From assembly GCA_021816665.1 (NCBI GenBank), contig JAKAXI010000022.1, positions 1-12,950 on the forward strand: a stretch of DNA of 12,950 bases, given 5' to 3'. The notes beneath the pieces are model-generated. The model searched no databases and was not told the origin of the DNA. It was given only the letters and a program-made list of their open reading frames with translations. Both the position numbers and the translations under genes were made by a program. Positions 6,456-12,950 of this stretch are shown piece by piece. Position 1 is the first letter of the stretch, and each line of letters starts with the position of its first letter. The stretch is from Bacillota bacterium. Its GTDB lineage: Bacteria; Bacillota; Bacilli; Alicyclobacillales; Alicyclobacillaceae.

Positions 6456-6700
6456 CAATTTCGCAGACGAACGAGCCGCAGGCAACGCGAAACTTTCTTG
6501 AAGGGGGGACTGCCGGGCGAACGGTCGGCGTAGAGTTAACCAAGTCGATCCCGCAGCCAACTTCAAGTGTACCTGTCTATCTCCGGCCAACACCTTGACA
6601 GAGCATCATGAACGGCGGAACACAGTACGACTGTGCGCGCATACCCGCGCGCATCCCAACAAAGGCGTCTACAGCGCCAAACCCAAGGAGGTCATGTATC
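6456..6700 (+). other. 245-nt intergenic region before the SCP-2 gene
   Basis: No gene is supported here. A TTTCGC/GCGAAA pair (6459-6464 and 6487-6492) followed by CTTTCTT could be a weak terminator for the TetR gene. An imperfect palindrome GCCGGGCGAACGGTCGGC (6512-6529) shares ACGGTCGG with the palindrome before the acyl-CoA synthetase gene. A perfect TTGACA lies at 6595-6600 but lacks a good -10 at 17 nt, so the promoter is only tentative. The frame of the SCP-2 gene runs back to 6608, but these 31 codons lack a ribosome binding site and are not protein-like. Confidence 0.4.
6685..6691 (+). promoter_or_regulatory. Ribosome binding site fixing the SCP-2 start
   Basis: AAGGAGG at 6685-6691 is a full-consensus site 9 nt before ATG 6701. 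This excludes the longer frame beginning at 6608. An out-of-frame ATG at 6694 lies between the two. Confidence 0.75.
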
Positions 6701-7036
6701 ATGCCGTCCACTAAAGAGATTTTTGCGCAGATCGACGAAGCTCTGAAAGCTGACCCTTCCCGTGTCGAAGGATTCGATTGCGTGTACCAGTTCACACTGA
6801 CAGGGGACGACCCGGGCACCTATCAGGTCATCTTGAAGCCAGGCCAGGTGAGCGCGGTAGAAGGGGAGCCAGAGACACCGCAGTGCACGATCGAAATGGA
6901 CTCCGCCGACTACAAGGACATGATCGCTGGCAACCTTAACGGCACACAGGCCTTTATGAGCGGCAAACTCCGCGTTAACGGCGACATTGGTCTAGCGATG
7001 CGCCTCGAATCGGTCCTCAGCGCGTACAACGGCTAA
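6701..7036 (+). CDS. Stand-alone SCP-2 sterol-transfer-domain protein
   Basis: The product is 111 residues, exactly one SCP-2 domain. The C-terminal signature is clear: DSADYKDMIAGNLNGTQAFM (68-87) followed by SGKLRVNGDIGLAMRL (88-103). SCP-2 domains form a hydrophobic pocket that binds fatty acids, fatty acyl-CoA or other lipids. Small bacterial versions commonly sit beside acyl-CoA ligases and dehydrogenases. It lacks a signal peptide and should be cytoplasmic. Here it follows the TetR gene by 245 nt and precedes the acyl-CoA synthetase by 116 nt. The likely role is to carry or buffer long-chain acyl substrates for the enzymes encoded next to it (inference). Cotranscription with either neighbour is not proven by the sequence. 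Confidence 0.92.
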   Translation: MPSTKEIFAQIDEALKADPSRVEGFDCVYQFTLTGDDPGTYQVILKPGQVSAVEGEPETPQCTIEMDSADYKDMIAGNLNGTQAFMSGKLRVNGDIGLAMRLESVLSAYNG

Positions 7037-7037
7037 T

Positions 7038-7063
7038 CCCTGCGACGGTCCGCATTCGTAGGG
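7038..7063 (+). other. Hairpin after the SCP-2 stop codon
   Basis: CCCTGCGA (7038-7045) pairs with TCGTAGGG (7056-7063), with one G-U pair and a 10-nt loop. No T-run follows (TGTGTCAG), so it is not a standard intrinsic terminator. It could stabilise the upstream mRNA or attenuate read-through into the acyl-CoA synthetase gene. Confidence 0.35.
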
Positions 7064-7073
7064 TGTGTCAGTC

Positions 7074-7095
7074 ACCGACCGGACGGACGGTCGGT
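7074..7095. promoter_or_regulatory. 22-bp palindrome upstream of the acyl-CoA synthetase, probable TetR operator
   Basis: ACCGACCG (7074-7081) and CGGTCGGT (7088-7095) are perfect inverted arms with a 6-bp spacer, lying 58 bp before the GTG start. ACCGACCG-type half-sites resemble operators reported for TetR-family fatty-acid regulators such as Thermus PfmR (from memory). No clear -10/-35 pair can be seen around it, so the exact promoter is not assigned. Confidence 0.6.
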
Positions 7096-7135
7096 TCGTC
7101 TGTCCACCCTGCGATGCGGCGTGTTGTCGGAGATG

Positions 7136-7143
7136 AGAGGAGG
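7136..7143 (+). promoter_or_regulatory. Ribosome binding site fixing the acyl-CoA synthetase start
   Basis: AGAGGAGG (7136-7143) is 9 nt before an in-frame GTG at 7153. The frame extends to 7063, but that part overlaps the operator palindrome and encodes residues unlike the family. Confidence 0.7.
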
Positions 7144-7152
7144 CTTCCGCTA

Positions 7153-8685
7153 GTGAATCTCACCGAACTGCCGATCGAAAATATACAAATGTTCGGTACC
7201 TACACAAATCTCATCTACGAAGACCGAGCATACACGAACATAGAATGCGAAGAACAAGCTTCGAAGCTCGCATACTACCTGCAGCATATCGGCGTGTCTC
7301 CAGGCGACAGGGTCATCGTCACAATGCCGAACCGTCCCGAAGTCCTGTGGTCCTACAGCGCCATCGCCAAGGCAGGTGCCGTCGCTGTCCCCGTCATGCC
7401 GCTCTTACAAGCCTCTGAAGTCCGTTTCATCGCTGAAGACTGCGCACCAAAAGCAATCATCACTGCCAACCTGCTCTTGTCCAAAGTTCAGGAAGCTGTC
7501 CACGACTTGCGGCCAGCTCCGACCATTCTCTGCGTAGACGCGGTCGGCGACCACTCCCTTAACGCTCGCCCCGCGCAGTACGAAACCACGCCGCCTGATG
7601 TAAAGGTTCACGATGACGACACCTGCGTCATTCTCTACACATCCGGCACTACTGGCCGCCCAAAAGGCGTCGTGCTCTCGCACAAAAACCTCTACTCTAA
7701 CGCGAAGGCTGCAGCTGACGTGGCACAAGGGTTCGCGAAGCAGGCCGACGTCGAGCGCGTTGGACTAGTCGTCCTTCCGCTGTCACACGCGTTCGGCTTC
7801 ACCATGTTGCAAAGCAGCTACTTGACCGGAGACAAGAGTATCGTGCTGCCATTCTTTGAGCCGAAACTCGTGTTTTCCGTGATTGAGAAGTACAAAGTGA
7901 CGCACTTCAGTGGAGTGCCCGCCATGTTTCACGCGATGTTGCACCACCCGGACGCCGACAAATACGACTTGTCTTCGCTCTCCATCTGTATTTCCGGATC
8001 CGCTCCGATAGCGCCACAAACCATACAGGCATTCGCGGCCAAGTTTAACTGCCCTATTTTCGAAGGATACGGACTCTCTGAAGCCGCCCCTGTCGTGACC
8101 GCTCCCCGCGCGGATGACGCCTTGAGACCCGGTTCGGTCGGACGGCCGCTGCCTGGTGTCGAAGTGCGCGTCGTCGACGACCACGACCAGCCACTCCCCA
8201 CCGGCGAGGTAGGCGAACTCGTGGTGCGCGGCCCGAACATCGCGAAGGGCTATCACAACCTGCCTGAGGAGTCTGCGAAGGTGCTGAAGGACGGATGGCT
8301 GTACACTGGCGACATGGCACGAATCGACGAAGATGGTTACGTGTTTATTGTCGACCGGAAAAAGGACGTGATCATTCGCGGCGGTTTCAACATCTACCCG
8401 CGCGACCTCGAAGACCTCTTGCTCAATCACCCCGCCGTCTCTGAAGTCGCGGTGTTTGGCATTCCATCCGAAGCGATGGGCGAGGAAGTCGTAGCTTACG
8501 TGGTAAGGCGACCGAAGGCCGAAGTGACAGAAGCGGAACTCATCGCCTACTGTCAGGAGAAGTTAGCCAAGTACAAGACCCCCCGCTACATCAAGGTTGT
8601 CTCTTACGTGCCAAAAAATTTGGTCGGGAAAATTGACAAAAAACTGCTTCGCGAGCAGGCGCAAAAGGATGTGAAATTGTCGTGA
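7153..8685 (+). CDS. Long-chain acyl-CoA synthetase (AMP-forming, FadD-like)
   Basis: The product is 510 residues, a normal length for the ANL superfamily. It activates a carboxylic acid, probably a fatty acid, to its CoA thioester through an acyl-adenylate. Visible motifs in order are the P-loop YTSGTTGRPKG (162-172), GYGLSEAAP (305-313), YTGD (384-387), the hinge region DRKKDVIIRGGFNIYP (401-416) and the C-terminal catalytic Lys493 in LVGKIDKKLLR. The start is GTG 7153, chosen from the ribosome binding site and family alignment. Its TGA stop overlaps the next gene's GTG start in a 4-nt GTGA, so the two should be translationally coupled. Chain-length preference cannot be read from the sequence. 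A medium-chain or aromatic-acid ligase is possible, but the adjacent acyl-CoA dehydrogenases favour a beta-oxidation role. A palindromic operator lies upstream. Confidence 0.93.
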   Translation: MNLTELPIENIQMFGTYTNLIYEDRAYTNIECEEQASKLAYYLQHIGVSPGDRVIVTMPNRPEVLWSYSAIAKAGAVAVPVMPLLQASEVRFIAEDCAPKAIITANLLLSKVQEAVHDLRPAPTILCVDAVGDHSLNARPAQYETTPPDVKVHDDDTCVILYTSGTTGRPKGVVLSHKNLYSNAKAAADVAQGFAKQADVERVGLVVLPLSHAFGFTMLQSSYLTGDKSIVLPFFEPKLVFSVIEKYKVTHFSGVPAMFHAMLHHPDADKYDLSSLSICISGSAPIAPQTIQAFAAKFNCPIFEGYGLSEAAPVVTAPRADDALRPGSVGRPLPGVEVRVVDDHDQPLPTGEVGELVVRGPNIAKGYHNLPEESAKVLKDGWLYTGDMARIDEDGYVFIVDRKKDVIIRGGFNIYPRDLEDLLLNHPAVSEVAVFGIPSEAMGEEVVAYVVRRPKAEVTEAELIAYCQEKLAKYKTPRYIKVVSYVPKNLVGKIDKKLLREQAQKDVKLS

Positions 8686-9821
8686 TCTCGTTTCGACCTA
8701 CTGAAGAAGAGAAACAGTTCGCCGACGTCGCACGTGACTTTGCTGCGGAAATCCGTGAGGCTGCACGAGCCTGTGAAGAGGCAGGCCGGCCCAGTGACGT
8801 GCTGTTGAAAAAAGCGGAAGAGCTCGGCTTTACAGTGATGGAACTACCGGAATCCGCAGATGGACTGGAACTGCCGCTCGTGTCCCAGGCACAAATCTTA
8901 GAGGCGCTCTGCTTTGGCGACCTCGGCGTTGTCCAAGGCTTCCCCGGACCGGCCGACGCCGACTCCTTGCTGCGGACGGCCGCGGCTGCTGGTCTCGACA
9001 CACTGACAGCCGATCTCGGCGCCCAGCCGAGCGCATTCGTCGACGCGCTACAAGGTGAGTCGCTGCCGAAGGAGACGCTGCGTCTCGACACTGCAAACGG
9101 TGGTTACCGTTTGTCCGGCAACTCGCGCCCTATGCGAGGTGTCAAGTTCGCACAGCGCCTGTTTGTCGCAGTCGCAGACGACACTGGTCAACCTGCTGTT
9201 GTCGTCCTCGACGCCGCTGCCGACGGCGCTACACCTTGGCAAGTGACAGAGGGTGACGTCCGGCTGGGCCTCCTCACCGCCGGTGTAGCGCGCGTGGCCC
9301 TTGAAGACGTGGCTGTCCCCGACGATGCGGTGGTTGCAATTGGCGACTCGGCCTCCCAGTGGTTGACGGCGGCGCGGGCGCGCGTCCAGGTGCTGCAGGC
9401 CGCGCGGTCTGTGGGCGCCATGCAAGCGGCGGTCGACTACGCCACCATGTACACGGCCGGGCGCAAAGCATTCGGACAAGAAATCGCGAAGTTTCAAGGC
9501 GTCTCCTTTACGGTCGCGGATATGGCCATCGAGACTACAGCCGCGCGCAACCTCGTCCTCTACGCAGCAGCACAACTCGACGCGAATGACAACGCCGGCG
9601 TTCAGTCTGCCCGCCTTGCCGCGGCTCGCGCAAGCCGATCCCTCCGCTTCGTCACCAGCAACGGAGTTCAATTGCTTGGCGGCCACGGCTTCGTCCAGGA
9701 CTACCCAGTCGAGAAGTGGATGCGTGACGGACAAGCGCAGGCGGTGCTGTACGGCCGCGAAAGCGAACGACTGATTGAGTACGGTGAAGCCCTGCTCGGG
9801 AAAGGAGGCGCATCTGCGTGA
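8682..9821 (+). CDS. Acyl-CoA dehydrogenase family protein, apparently without the catalytic Glu
   Basis: The product is 379 residues. The C-terminal domain (~230-379) is recognisable: R261-x-x-FG(264-265)-x-x-x-x-x-FQ(271-272) and VQLLGGHGF (329-337). It also has YPVEKWMRDG (341-350). Where active members have YEGT with the catalytic Glu, this protein reads VLYGRESERL (355-364), so the base seems replaced. The middle domain also lacks the usual TEPxAGSD loop and reads RLSGNSRPMRGVKFAQ (143-158) in the region after it. The N-terminal domain begins FRPTEEEKQFADVARDF, which is typical. It is therefore probably a structural or FAD-sharing subunit paired with the next gene's product, as known for heteromeric actinobacterial FadE pairs. 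GTG start and TGA stop overlap both neighbours by 4 nt. Confidence 0.88.
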   Translation: MISFRPTEEEKQFADVARDFAAEIREAARACEEAGRPSDVLLKKAEELGFTVMELPESADGLELPLVSQAQILEALCFGDLGVVQGFPGPADADSLLRTAAAAGLDTLTADLGAQPSAFVDALQGESLPKETLRLDTANGGYRLSGNSRPMRGVKFAQRLFVAVADDTGQPAVVVLDAAADGATPWQVTEGDVRLGLLTAGVARVALEDVAVPDDAVVAIGDSASQWLTAARARVQVLQAARSVGAMQAAVDYATMYTAGRKAFGQEIAKFQGVSFTVADMAIETTAARNLVLYAAAQLDANDNAGVQSARLAAARASRSLRFVTSNGVQLLGGHGFVQDYPVEKWMRDGQAQAVLYGRESERLIEYGEALLGKGGASA

Positions 9822-11056
9822 TCGAATTCAAACTTACGCCTGCCCAAAAGCAAATGAAGGACCTCACGCACTGGTTTGCCGCGAACGAGATGCGCCCCAT
9901 CTCGATGCTCTCCGACAAGCTCGGCAAGGTACCGGATGAGTGGCTCGACAAGGTCAACAAGATGGGGATCACGCTCGCCGCCGGAGGCGGCATGGGCGGC
10001 TCTGGTTCGGGGTCGGGCTCATCCGGTGCGAAGAAAGACGACGCGGACGTCGACCCGGAGGTGAAGCGTCAGACCAACCGCACAACCGTGATCGCGGCAG
10101 AAGAAGTCGGCTGGGGTGACCCGGCGATTGCACTCACTCTGCCCGGTCCAGGTCTCGGCGGACCACCGGTGCAAGGCAGTGGTACGCCAGAACAGAAGCA
10201 GCGGTTCTTGTCCATCTTTACCAAAGACAAACCGCGTTGGGGCGCCTACGCACTGACCGAGCCGGAAGCGGGTTCCGACGTGTCCAACATCCGCACGACT
10301 GCGCAGAAAGTGGATGGCGGCTACGTGATCAACGGACAGAAGATCTTCATCACGAACGGCGGCCGCGCCTCGTGGGTCGTTGTGTTCGCGACGGTCGACC
10401 GAAGCGCGGGCCGCGCCGGACACCGAGCGTTTGTGGTGGAACAGGGGACACCGGGTTTTCGCTGCAGTCGCCTCGCCCACAAAATGGGCATGCGCGCGTC
10501 CGAGACGGCTGAGTTGGTGTTTGAGGACTGTTTCGTGCCGGACGAGAACCTGCTTGGCGGCGAAGAGTACTACGCGAAGCGCGCGGAGGGCAAGAGTGGC
10601 TTCCAGGTTGCCATGGCCACGTTTGACAACACACGCCCTGTTGTAGCGGCGATGGCCACAGGGATCGCACAGGCCGCGTACGACTACACGCTCGACTTTG
10701 TGCGCAAGGAGTACCCGAAGTCCGGCCGGCTGTATCAGTTGGCGTGCGAGAAACTCGCCGACATGGAACAGACCATCCAGGCGGGCCGTCTGCTGACCTG
10801 GGAAGCGGCGTGGAAGGCCGACATCGGCCAGCCGAACTCAAAAGAGGCCGCAATGTGCAAGGCGTACGCTGGCAAGAACGCCTTGGAAGTATGCGAGACG
10901 TGCCTCGAGTTACTAGGGCCGGCGGGGATCGACGGGCACATTGTCGAAAAATTGTACCGCGACGTCAAGGTGTACGACATCTTCGAAGGCACCAATCAGG
11001 TACAGCACCTGATTGTCGCACGCCGCCTCTACGACGCATTCGAGCTGCGGATCTAA
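9818..11056 (+). CDS. Acyl-CoA dehydrogenase (catalytic) with Gly/Ser-rich insertion
   Basis: The product is 412 residues. It should oxidise an acyl-CoA to the 2-enoyl-CoA with FAD, passing electrons to an electron-transfer flavoprotein. It has ALTEPEAGSD (145-154), FITNGGRASW (177-186), KMGMRASETAELVFEDCFVP (222-241) and the catalytic Glu390 in YDIFEGTNQVQ. The usual RxxFG reads RKEYP (296-300) and the FQ pair reads YQ (306-307). Residues ~55-80 form a Gly/Ser-rich then charged stretch (GGGMGGSGSGSGSSG, then AKKDDADVDP) in place of the usual N-terminal-domain loop. AAAGGAGG at 9801-9808 precedes the GTG start by 9 nt. The GTGA overlap with the upstream gene implies coupled translation and subunit pairing. 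No ETF, hydratase or thiolase gene lies in the window. Confidence 0.93.
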   Translation: MIEFKLTPAQKQMKDLTHWFAANEMRPISMLSDKLGKVPDEWLDKVNKMGITLAAGGGMGGSGSGSGSSGAKKDDADVDPEVKRQTNRTTVIAAEEVGWGDPAIALTLPGPGLGGPPVQGSGTPEQKQRFLSIFTKDKPRWGAYALTEPEAGSDVSNIRTTAQKVDGGYVINGQKIFITNGGRASWVVVFATVDRSAGRAGHRAFVVEQGTPGFRCSRLAHKMGMRASETAELVFEDCFVPDENLLGGEEYYAKRAEGKSGFQVAMATFDNTRPVVAAMATGIAQAAYDYTLDFVRKEYPKSGRLYQLACEKLADMEQTIQAGRLLTWEAAWKADIGQPNSKEAAMCKAYAGKNALEVCETCLELLGPAGIDGHIVEKLYRDVKVYDIFEGTNQVQHLIVARRLYDAFELRI

Positions 11057-11072
11057 TCGGAGTCGCGGCCGG

Positions 11073-11101
11073 CACCAGTGCTCGCCATGGCTGTGCTGGT
11101 G
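11073..11101 (+). other. Imperfect palindrome after the dehydrogenase operon
   Basis: CACCAG (11073-11078) and CTGGTG (11096-11101) flank a partly symmetric core centred on GCCATGGC. It lies 17 nt after the operon's stop and 36 nt before the strong terminator. It may add mRNA 3'-end structure; no T-run follows. Confidence 0.3.
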
Positions 11102-11136
11102 TTCGTCGAGAGCCAAAAGTGGCCCTCGCGAACGGA

Positions 11137-11180
11137 AAAATGTCGCTACAGCACCGAAATCACGCCTGTAGCGACATTTT
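11137..11180. terminator. Strong bidirectional terminator
   Basis: A perfect 15-bp inverted repeat, AAAATGTCGCTACAG (11137-11151) and CTGTAGCGACATTTT (11166-11180), flanks a 14-nt loop. A-rich and T-rich outer ends give a U-tract for both directions. It sits between the convergent dehydrogenase operon and the amidase gene. Confidence 0.9.
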
Positions 11181-11240
11181 CGACACTTCACCGACCGCGA
11201 CAGGCCCAACGTCTCAGTTCAATCAGGTGTTTGTTTCACC

Positions 11241-12728
11241 TCAAACTTCCAGTTGGCGCACGTCCAGCCACTGCGGCGTCTGCTCAAGTGCCGCAGCGAC
11301 CCGCAGTAACAAGTCTTCGCGACCGCGGGCGGCAACCACCTGCACGCCGACCGGCATCCCGTTCTCACTGCGGTACATCGGCACCGACATCGCCGGTTGA
11401 CCGGTCAGGTTTGCGAGTTGGGTGAAAGGCGTCCGCTTGAGGCTTGTCTGCACCAGTGTGTCGACGAGGCCGACCTTCTGCAGCACCTTGGCGATCCCGA
11501 ACTTGTCCACGACCGATATCAGCGCCCGTTCCATCCCCGTTGGCGCTAGCTCGCCGATCTTCGCAGGCATCATCGCTGTGGTTGGCGTCAGGTAGAGGTC
11601 GTACGTCTCGTGGAATGCTTCCATCTGCACCGCTGCCTTGTCCCACTCACGCAGGGTCATCACAAATTCGGCCGCCGACGTTGTTTTTCCAAGCACAGCG
11701 AGCATCCACGTCGTCGGTTCCACGTCCCCGAGCTTGACTTTGCGGCCAAGAATCGGCTCAAGTGCCATTAACTCCGCGCCCACTTCAGCGAAATACATCG
11801 TGATGTAGCTCTTGGCGAGCTGCAGCCCGTCGACGGGCGCTGTTGCTTCTGTCACGTGGTGACCGAGCGATTCGAACAGGCGTGCTGTGTCGAGTACTGC
11901 TTGGCGACAAGCTGGATCTACCGCAGTTCCTAGCGGAGAAGTGACGGAGTATGCAATGTTCAGTGGATGAGGGATGGGCTCGTTCAGCGCGCGCAGGTAA
12001 CTGCCGTCAAAACGGGGAGGCAAAAATGCTCGGCTCTTCTCGTCCGTGATTAAGGCATCGAGCACTGCGGCGCTGTCGCGCACGCTTTTCGTCAGCACGT
12101 GACTGACTGACGCGCCCTGCCAATGCCGGCTCAACTGGGGGCCGACTGGGGTGCGTCCGCGCGTCGGTTTGAGTCCGAAAAGTCCGCAGTACGCTGCGGG
12201 AATGCGGATCGATCCACCGCCGTCACTGGCGCCCGCGAGCGGCACCATCCCAGCTGCCACGGCGGCAGCCGAGCCACCACTCGAGCCGCCTGGCGTAACA
12301 TCCGGATTCCACGGGTTACGCGTCGGGCCTTTGTGCTGGGGTTCCGTCACAGCCATCAGTGCAAATTCTGGCACGTTCGTGTAACCGAGAAAGACAAACC
12401 CCGCCTGACGCATCTGCCGCGCGTAGAGTGAGTCTTCCGTCGCTCGGTTGCCTTGGTACGCGCGAGAGCCGAACGTCATCGGCTCACCCTCAACTTCTTG
12501 GTACATGTCTTTCAGTAGCATGGGCACTCCAGCAAATGGTGCGTCCAACAAAGTCTCGGCCTGCTTACGCGCCTGCTCATACATTTTGTGTGTAACGGCG
12601 TTCAACTTCGGATTGAGCCGCTCGATCTCGTTGATCGCCTGTTCCACCAGTTCCTTCGGTTCGACTTCGCGAGCCTTGACCAGTTTTGACAGCGCTGTGG
12701 CGTCGTGATCTCGAAACAGAGAACTCAT
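11241..12728 (-). CDS. Amidase-signature family hydrolase
   Basis: The product is 495 residues. The Ser-cisSer-Lys triad of the family can be placed: Lys73 in PMLLKDMYQ, Ser149 in [14 protein letters not shown], and nucleophile Ser173 in [15 protein letters not shown]. The triad spacing, 24 residues between the serines, matches FAAH and peptide amidase. The enzyme cleaves a carboxamide or related amide in the cytoplasm; the substrate cannot be read from sequence. Members range from GatA and fatty-acid amide hydrolase to nylon-oligomer and aryl-amidases. No gatB or gatC is adjacent, so a free-standing amidase is more likely than GatA. The start is ATG 12728, about 9-10 nt after GGGGAGGG on the minus strand. 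The frame continues to 12845, but those 39 residues are not family-like. It is convergent with the dehydrogenase operon and shares its terminator. Confidence 0.92.
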   Translation of the reverse strand: MSSLFRDHDATALSKLVKAREVEPKELVEQAINEIERLNPKLNAVTHKMYEQARKQAETLLDAPFAGVPMLLKDMYQEVEGEPMTFGSRAYQGNRATEDSLYARQMRQAGFVFLGYTNVPEFALMAVTEPQHKGPTRNPWNPDVTPGGSSGGSAAAVAAGMVPLAGASDGGGSIRIPAAYCGLFGLKPTRGRTPVGPQLSRHWQGASVSHVLTKSVRDSAAVLDALITDEKSRAFLPPRFDGSYLRALNEPIPHPLNIAYSVTSPLGTAVDPACRQAVLDTARLFESLGHHVTEATAPVDGLQLAKSYITMYFAEVGAELMALEPILGRKVKLGDVEPTTWMLAVLGKTTSAAEFVMTLREWDKAAVQMEAFHETYDLYLTPTTAMMPAKIGELAPTGMERALISVVDKFGIAKVLQKVGLVDTLVQTSLKRTPFTQLANLTGQPAMSVPMYRSENGMPVGVQVVAARGREDLLLRVAAALEQTPQWLDVRQLEV

Positions 12729-12819
12729 CAAGCTCTGCCCTCCCCATGCAAGCATCACACACGAATATGCCTTCACCTGAATCCTGAACTGTGATCCGTC
12801 AGCCGATCCGCGCCTGCAC
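12729..12819 (-). other. Gap upstream of the amidase gene
   Basis: The 91-nt gap separates two minus-strand genes. TTCAGG occurs twice in tandem (7-bp period) on the minus strand around 12775-12790, and TATTCG lies downstream, but no convincing promoter is visible. The amidase may be transcribed from the upstream gene. Confidence 0.3.
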
Positions 12820-12950
12820 TTAGCCTTGGAGCCGCTTCCAGACAATGCTCTGTAAGACTAACTCTTGCCCGTGGGCGACGGTGTTCACAACCACCTGATA
12901 CGTTCCCCGTGTGCCAACAGTCTCTTCTGTAACTGCTTTCCCGCTGACCA
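12820..12950 (-). CDS. C-terminal end of an unidentified minus-strand protein, cut by window edge
   Basis: Read on the minus strand from 12948 down to a TAA at 12822-12820, a 42-codon open frame ends in HGQELVLQSIVWKRLQG. It includes GTYQVVVNTVAHGQ. The alternation of hydrophobic and polar residues suggests beta strands. The other two minus-strand frames give less protein-like sequence. It is too short to name; the start lies outside the window. It could be the upstream member of an operon with the amidase, 91 nt away. Confidence 0.55.
   Translation of the reverse strand, partial: VSGKAVTEETVGTRGTYQVVVNTVAHGQELVLQSIVWKRLQG

Noticed and set aside
6639..6656. Short direct repeat of GCGCGCAT in the gap before the SCP-2 gene
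   Set aside because: Two imperfect copies only, explainable by GC-rich composition; no array or element.
6608..6700. 31-codon N-terminal extension of the SCP-2 gene
   Set aside because: Composition is not protein-like, and a consensus AAGGAGG lies 9 nt before ATG 6701.
7063..7152. 30-codon N-terminal extension of the acyl-CoA synthetase
   Set aside because: It overlaps the operator palindrome and hairpin; AGAGGAGG supports GTG 7153.
7783..8430. 215-codon open frame on the minus strand inside the synthetase gene
   Set aside because: Antisense shadow of a well-supported coding frame in GC-rich DNA, with no family signature or ribosome binding site.
9048..9734. 228-codon open frame on the minus strand inside the first dehydrogenase gene
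   Set aside because: Antisense shadow; low-complexity composition, no recognisable motif.
9980..10057. Gly/Ser stretch as a frameshift artefact
   Set aside because: Family-like residues lie in the same frame on both sides, and the other frames give no better match, so a true insertion is more likely.
11241..12728. Assignment of the amidase as GatA
   Set aside because: No gatB or gatC nearby, and the sequence outside the triad does not point to the tRNA amidotransferase subunit.

Overview
The window reads as a chromosomal segment of a moderately GC-rich Gram-positive bacterium of the Bacillota, probably close to Alicyclobacillus and related families. The basis is strong AAGGAGG-type Shine-Dalgarno sequences, TTG and GTG starts, sigma-A-like promoters, a KimA-type potassium importer and a Bacillus-style TetR/FadD/acyl-CoA dehydrogenase block. 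The organism call is inference from gene style, not from a marker gene. No rRNA, tRNA, CRISPR array, insertion sequence or phage gene was seen.

Left part (1-3.7 kb): the C-terminal two thirds of a KimA-like APC-superfamily potassium transporter, then a convergent YceI-family lipid-binding protein. Divergent from the latter is a thioredoxin-type glutathione peroxidase. Next, on the minus strand, is a one-polypeptide fusion of a b-type cytochrome membrane domain and a sulfite-oxidase-fold molybdenum domain. It carries an internal twin-arginine motif just before its fifth membrane helix. The peroxidase, YceI and molybdenum/cytochrome genes look like a small redox and oxidative-damage neighbourhood.

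Middle (3.7-5.7 kb): a stand-alone FAD-dependent 2-hydroxyacid dehydrogenase (D-lactate/glycolate type), followed by a convergent small protein of unknown function.

Right-centre (5.7-11.06 kb): an acyl-CoA catabolism block on the plus strand. It comprises a TetR-family regulator with a consensus promoter and a palindrome at its likely transcription start, a stand-alone SCP-2 domain protein, a long-chain acyl-CoA synthetase preceded by a near-ideal 22-bp palindrome, and two acyl-CoA dehydrogenase-family proteins. The last three genes are joined by two 4-nt GTGA stop/start overlaps. The first dehydrogenase appears to lack the catalytic Glu and the FAD/substrate loop of the middle domain. The second has both but carries a Gly/Ser-rich low-complexity insertion. 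The two therefore probably work as a heteromer. The block ends at a 15-bp perfect bidirectional terminator.

Right end (11.2-12.95 kb): a minus-strand amidase-signature hydrolase, then the C-terminal 42 codons of another minus-strand gene cut by the window edge.

Nothing here is a clear undescribed system. The most rewarding points are the mismatched dehydrogenase pair with its insertion, the paired palindromes around the TetR regulon, and the internally Tat-targeted Mo/cytochrome fusion.
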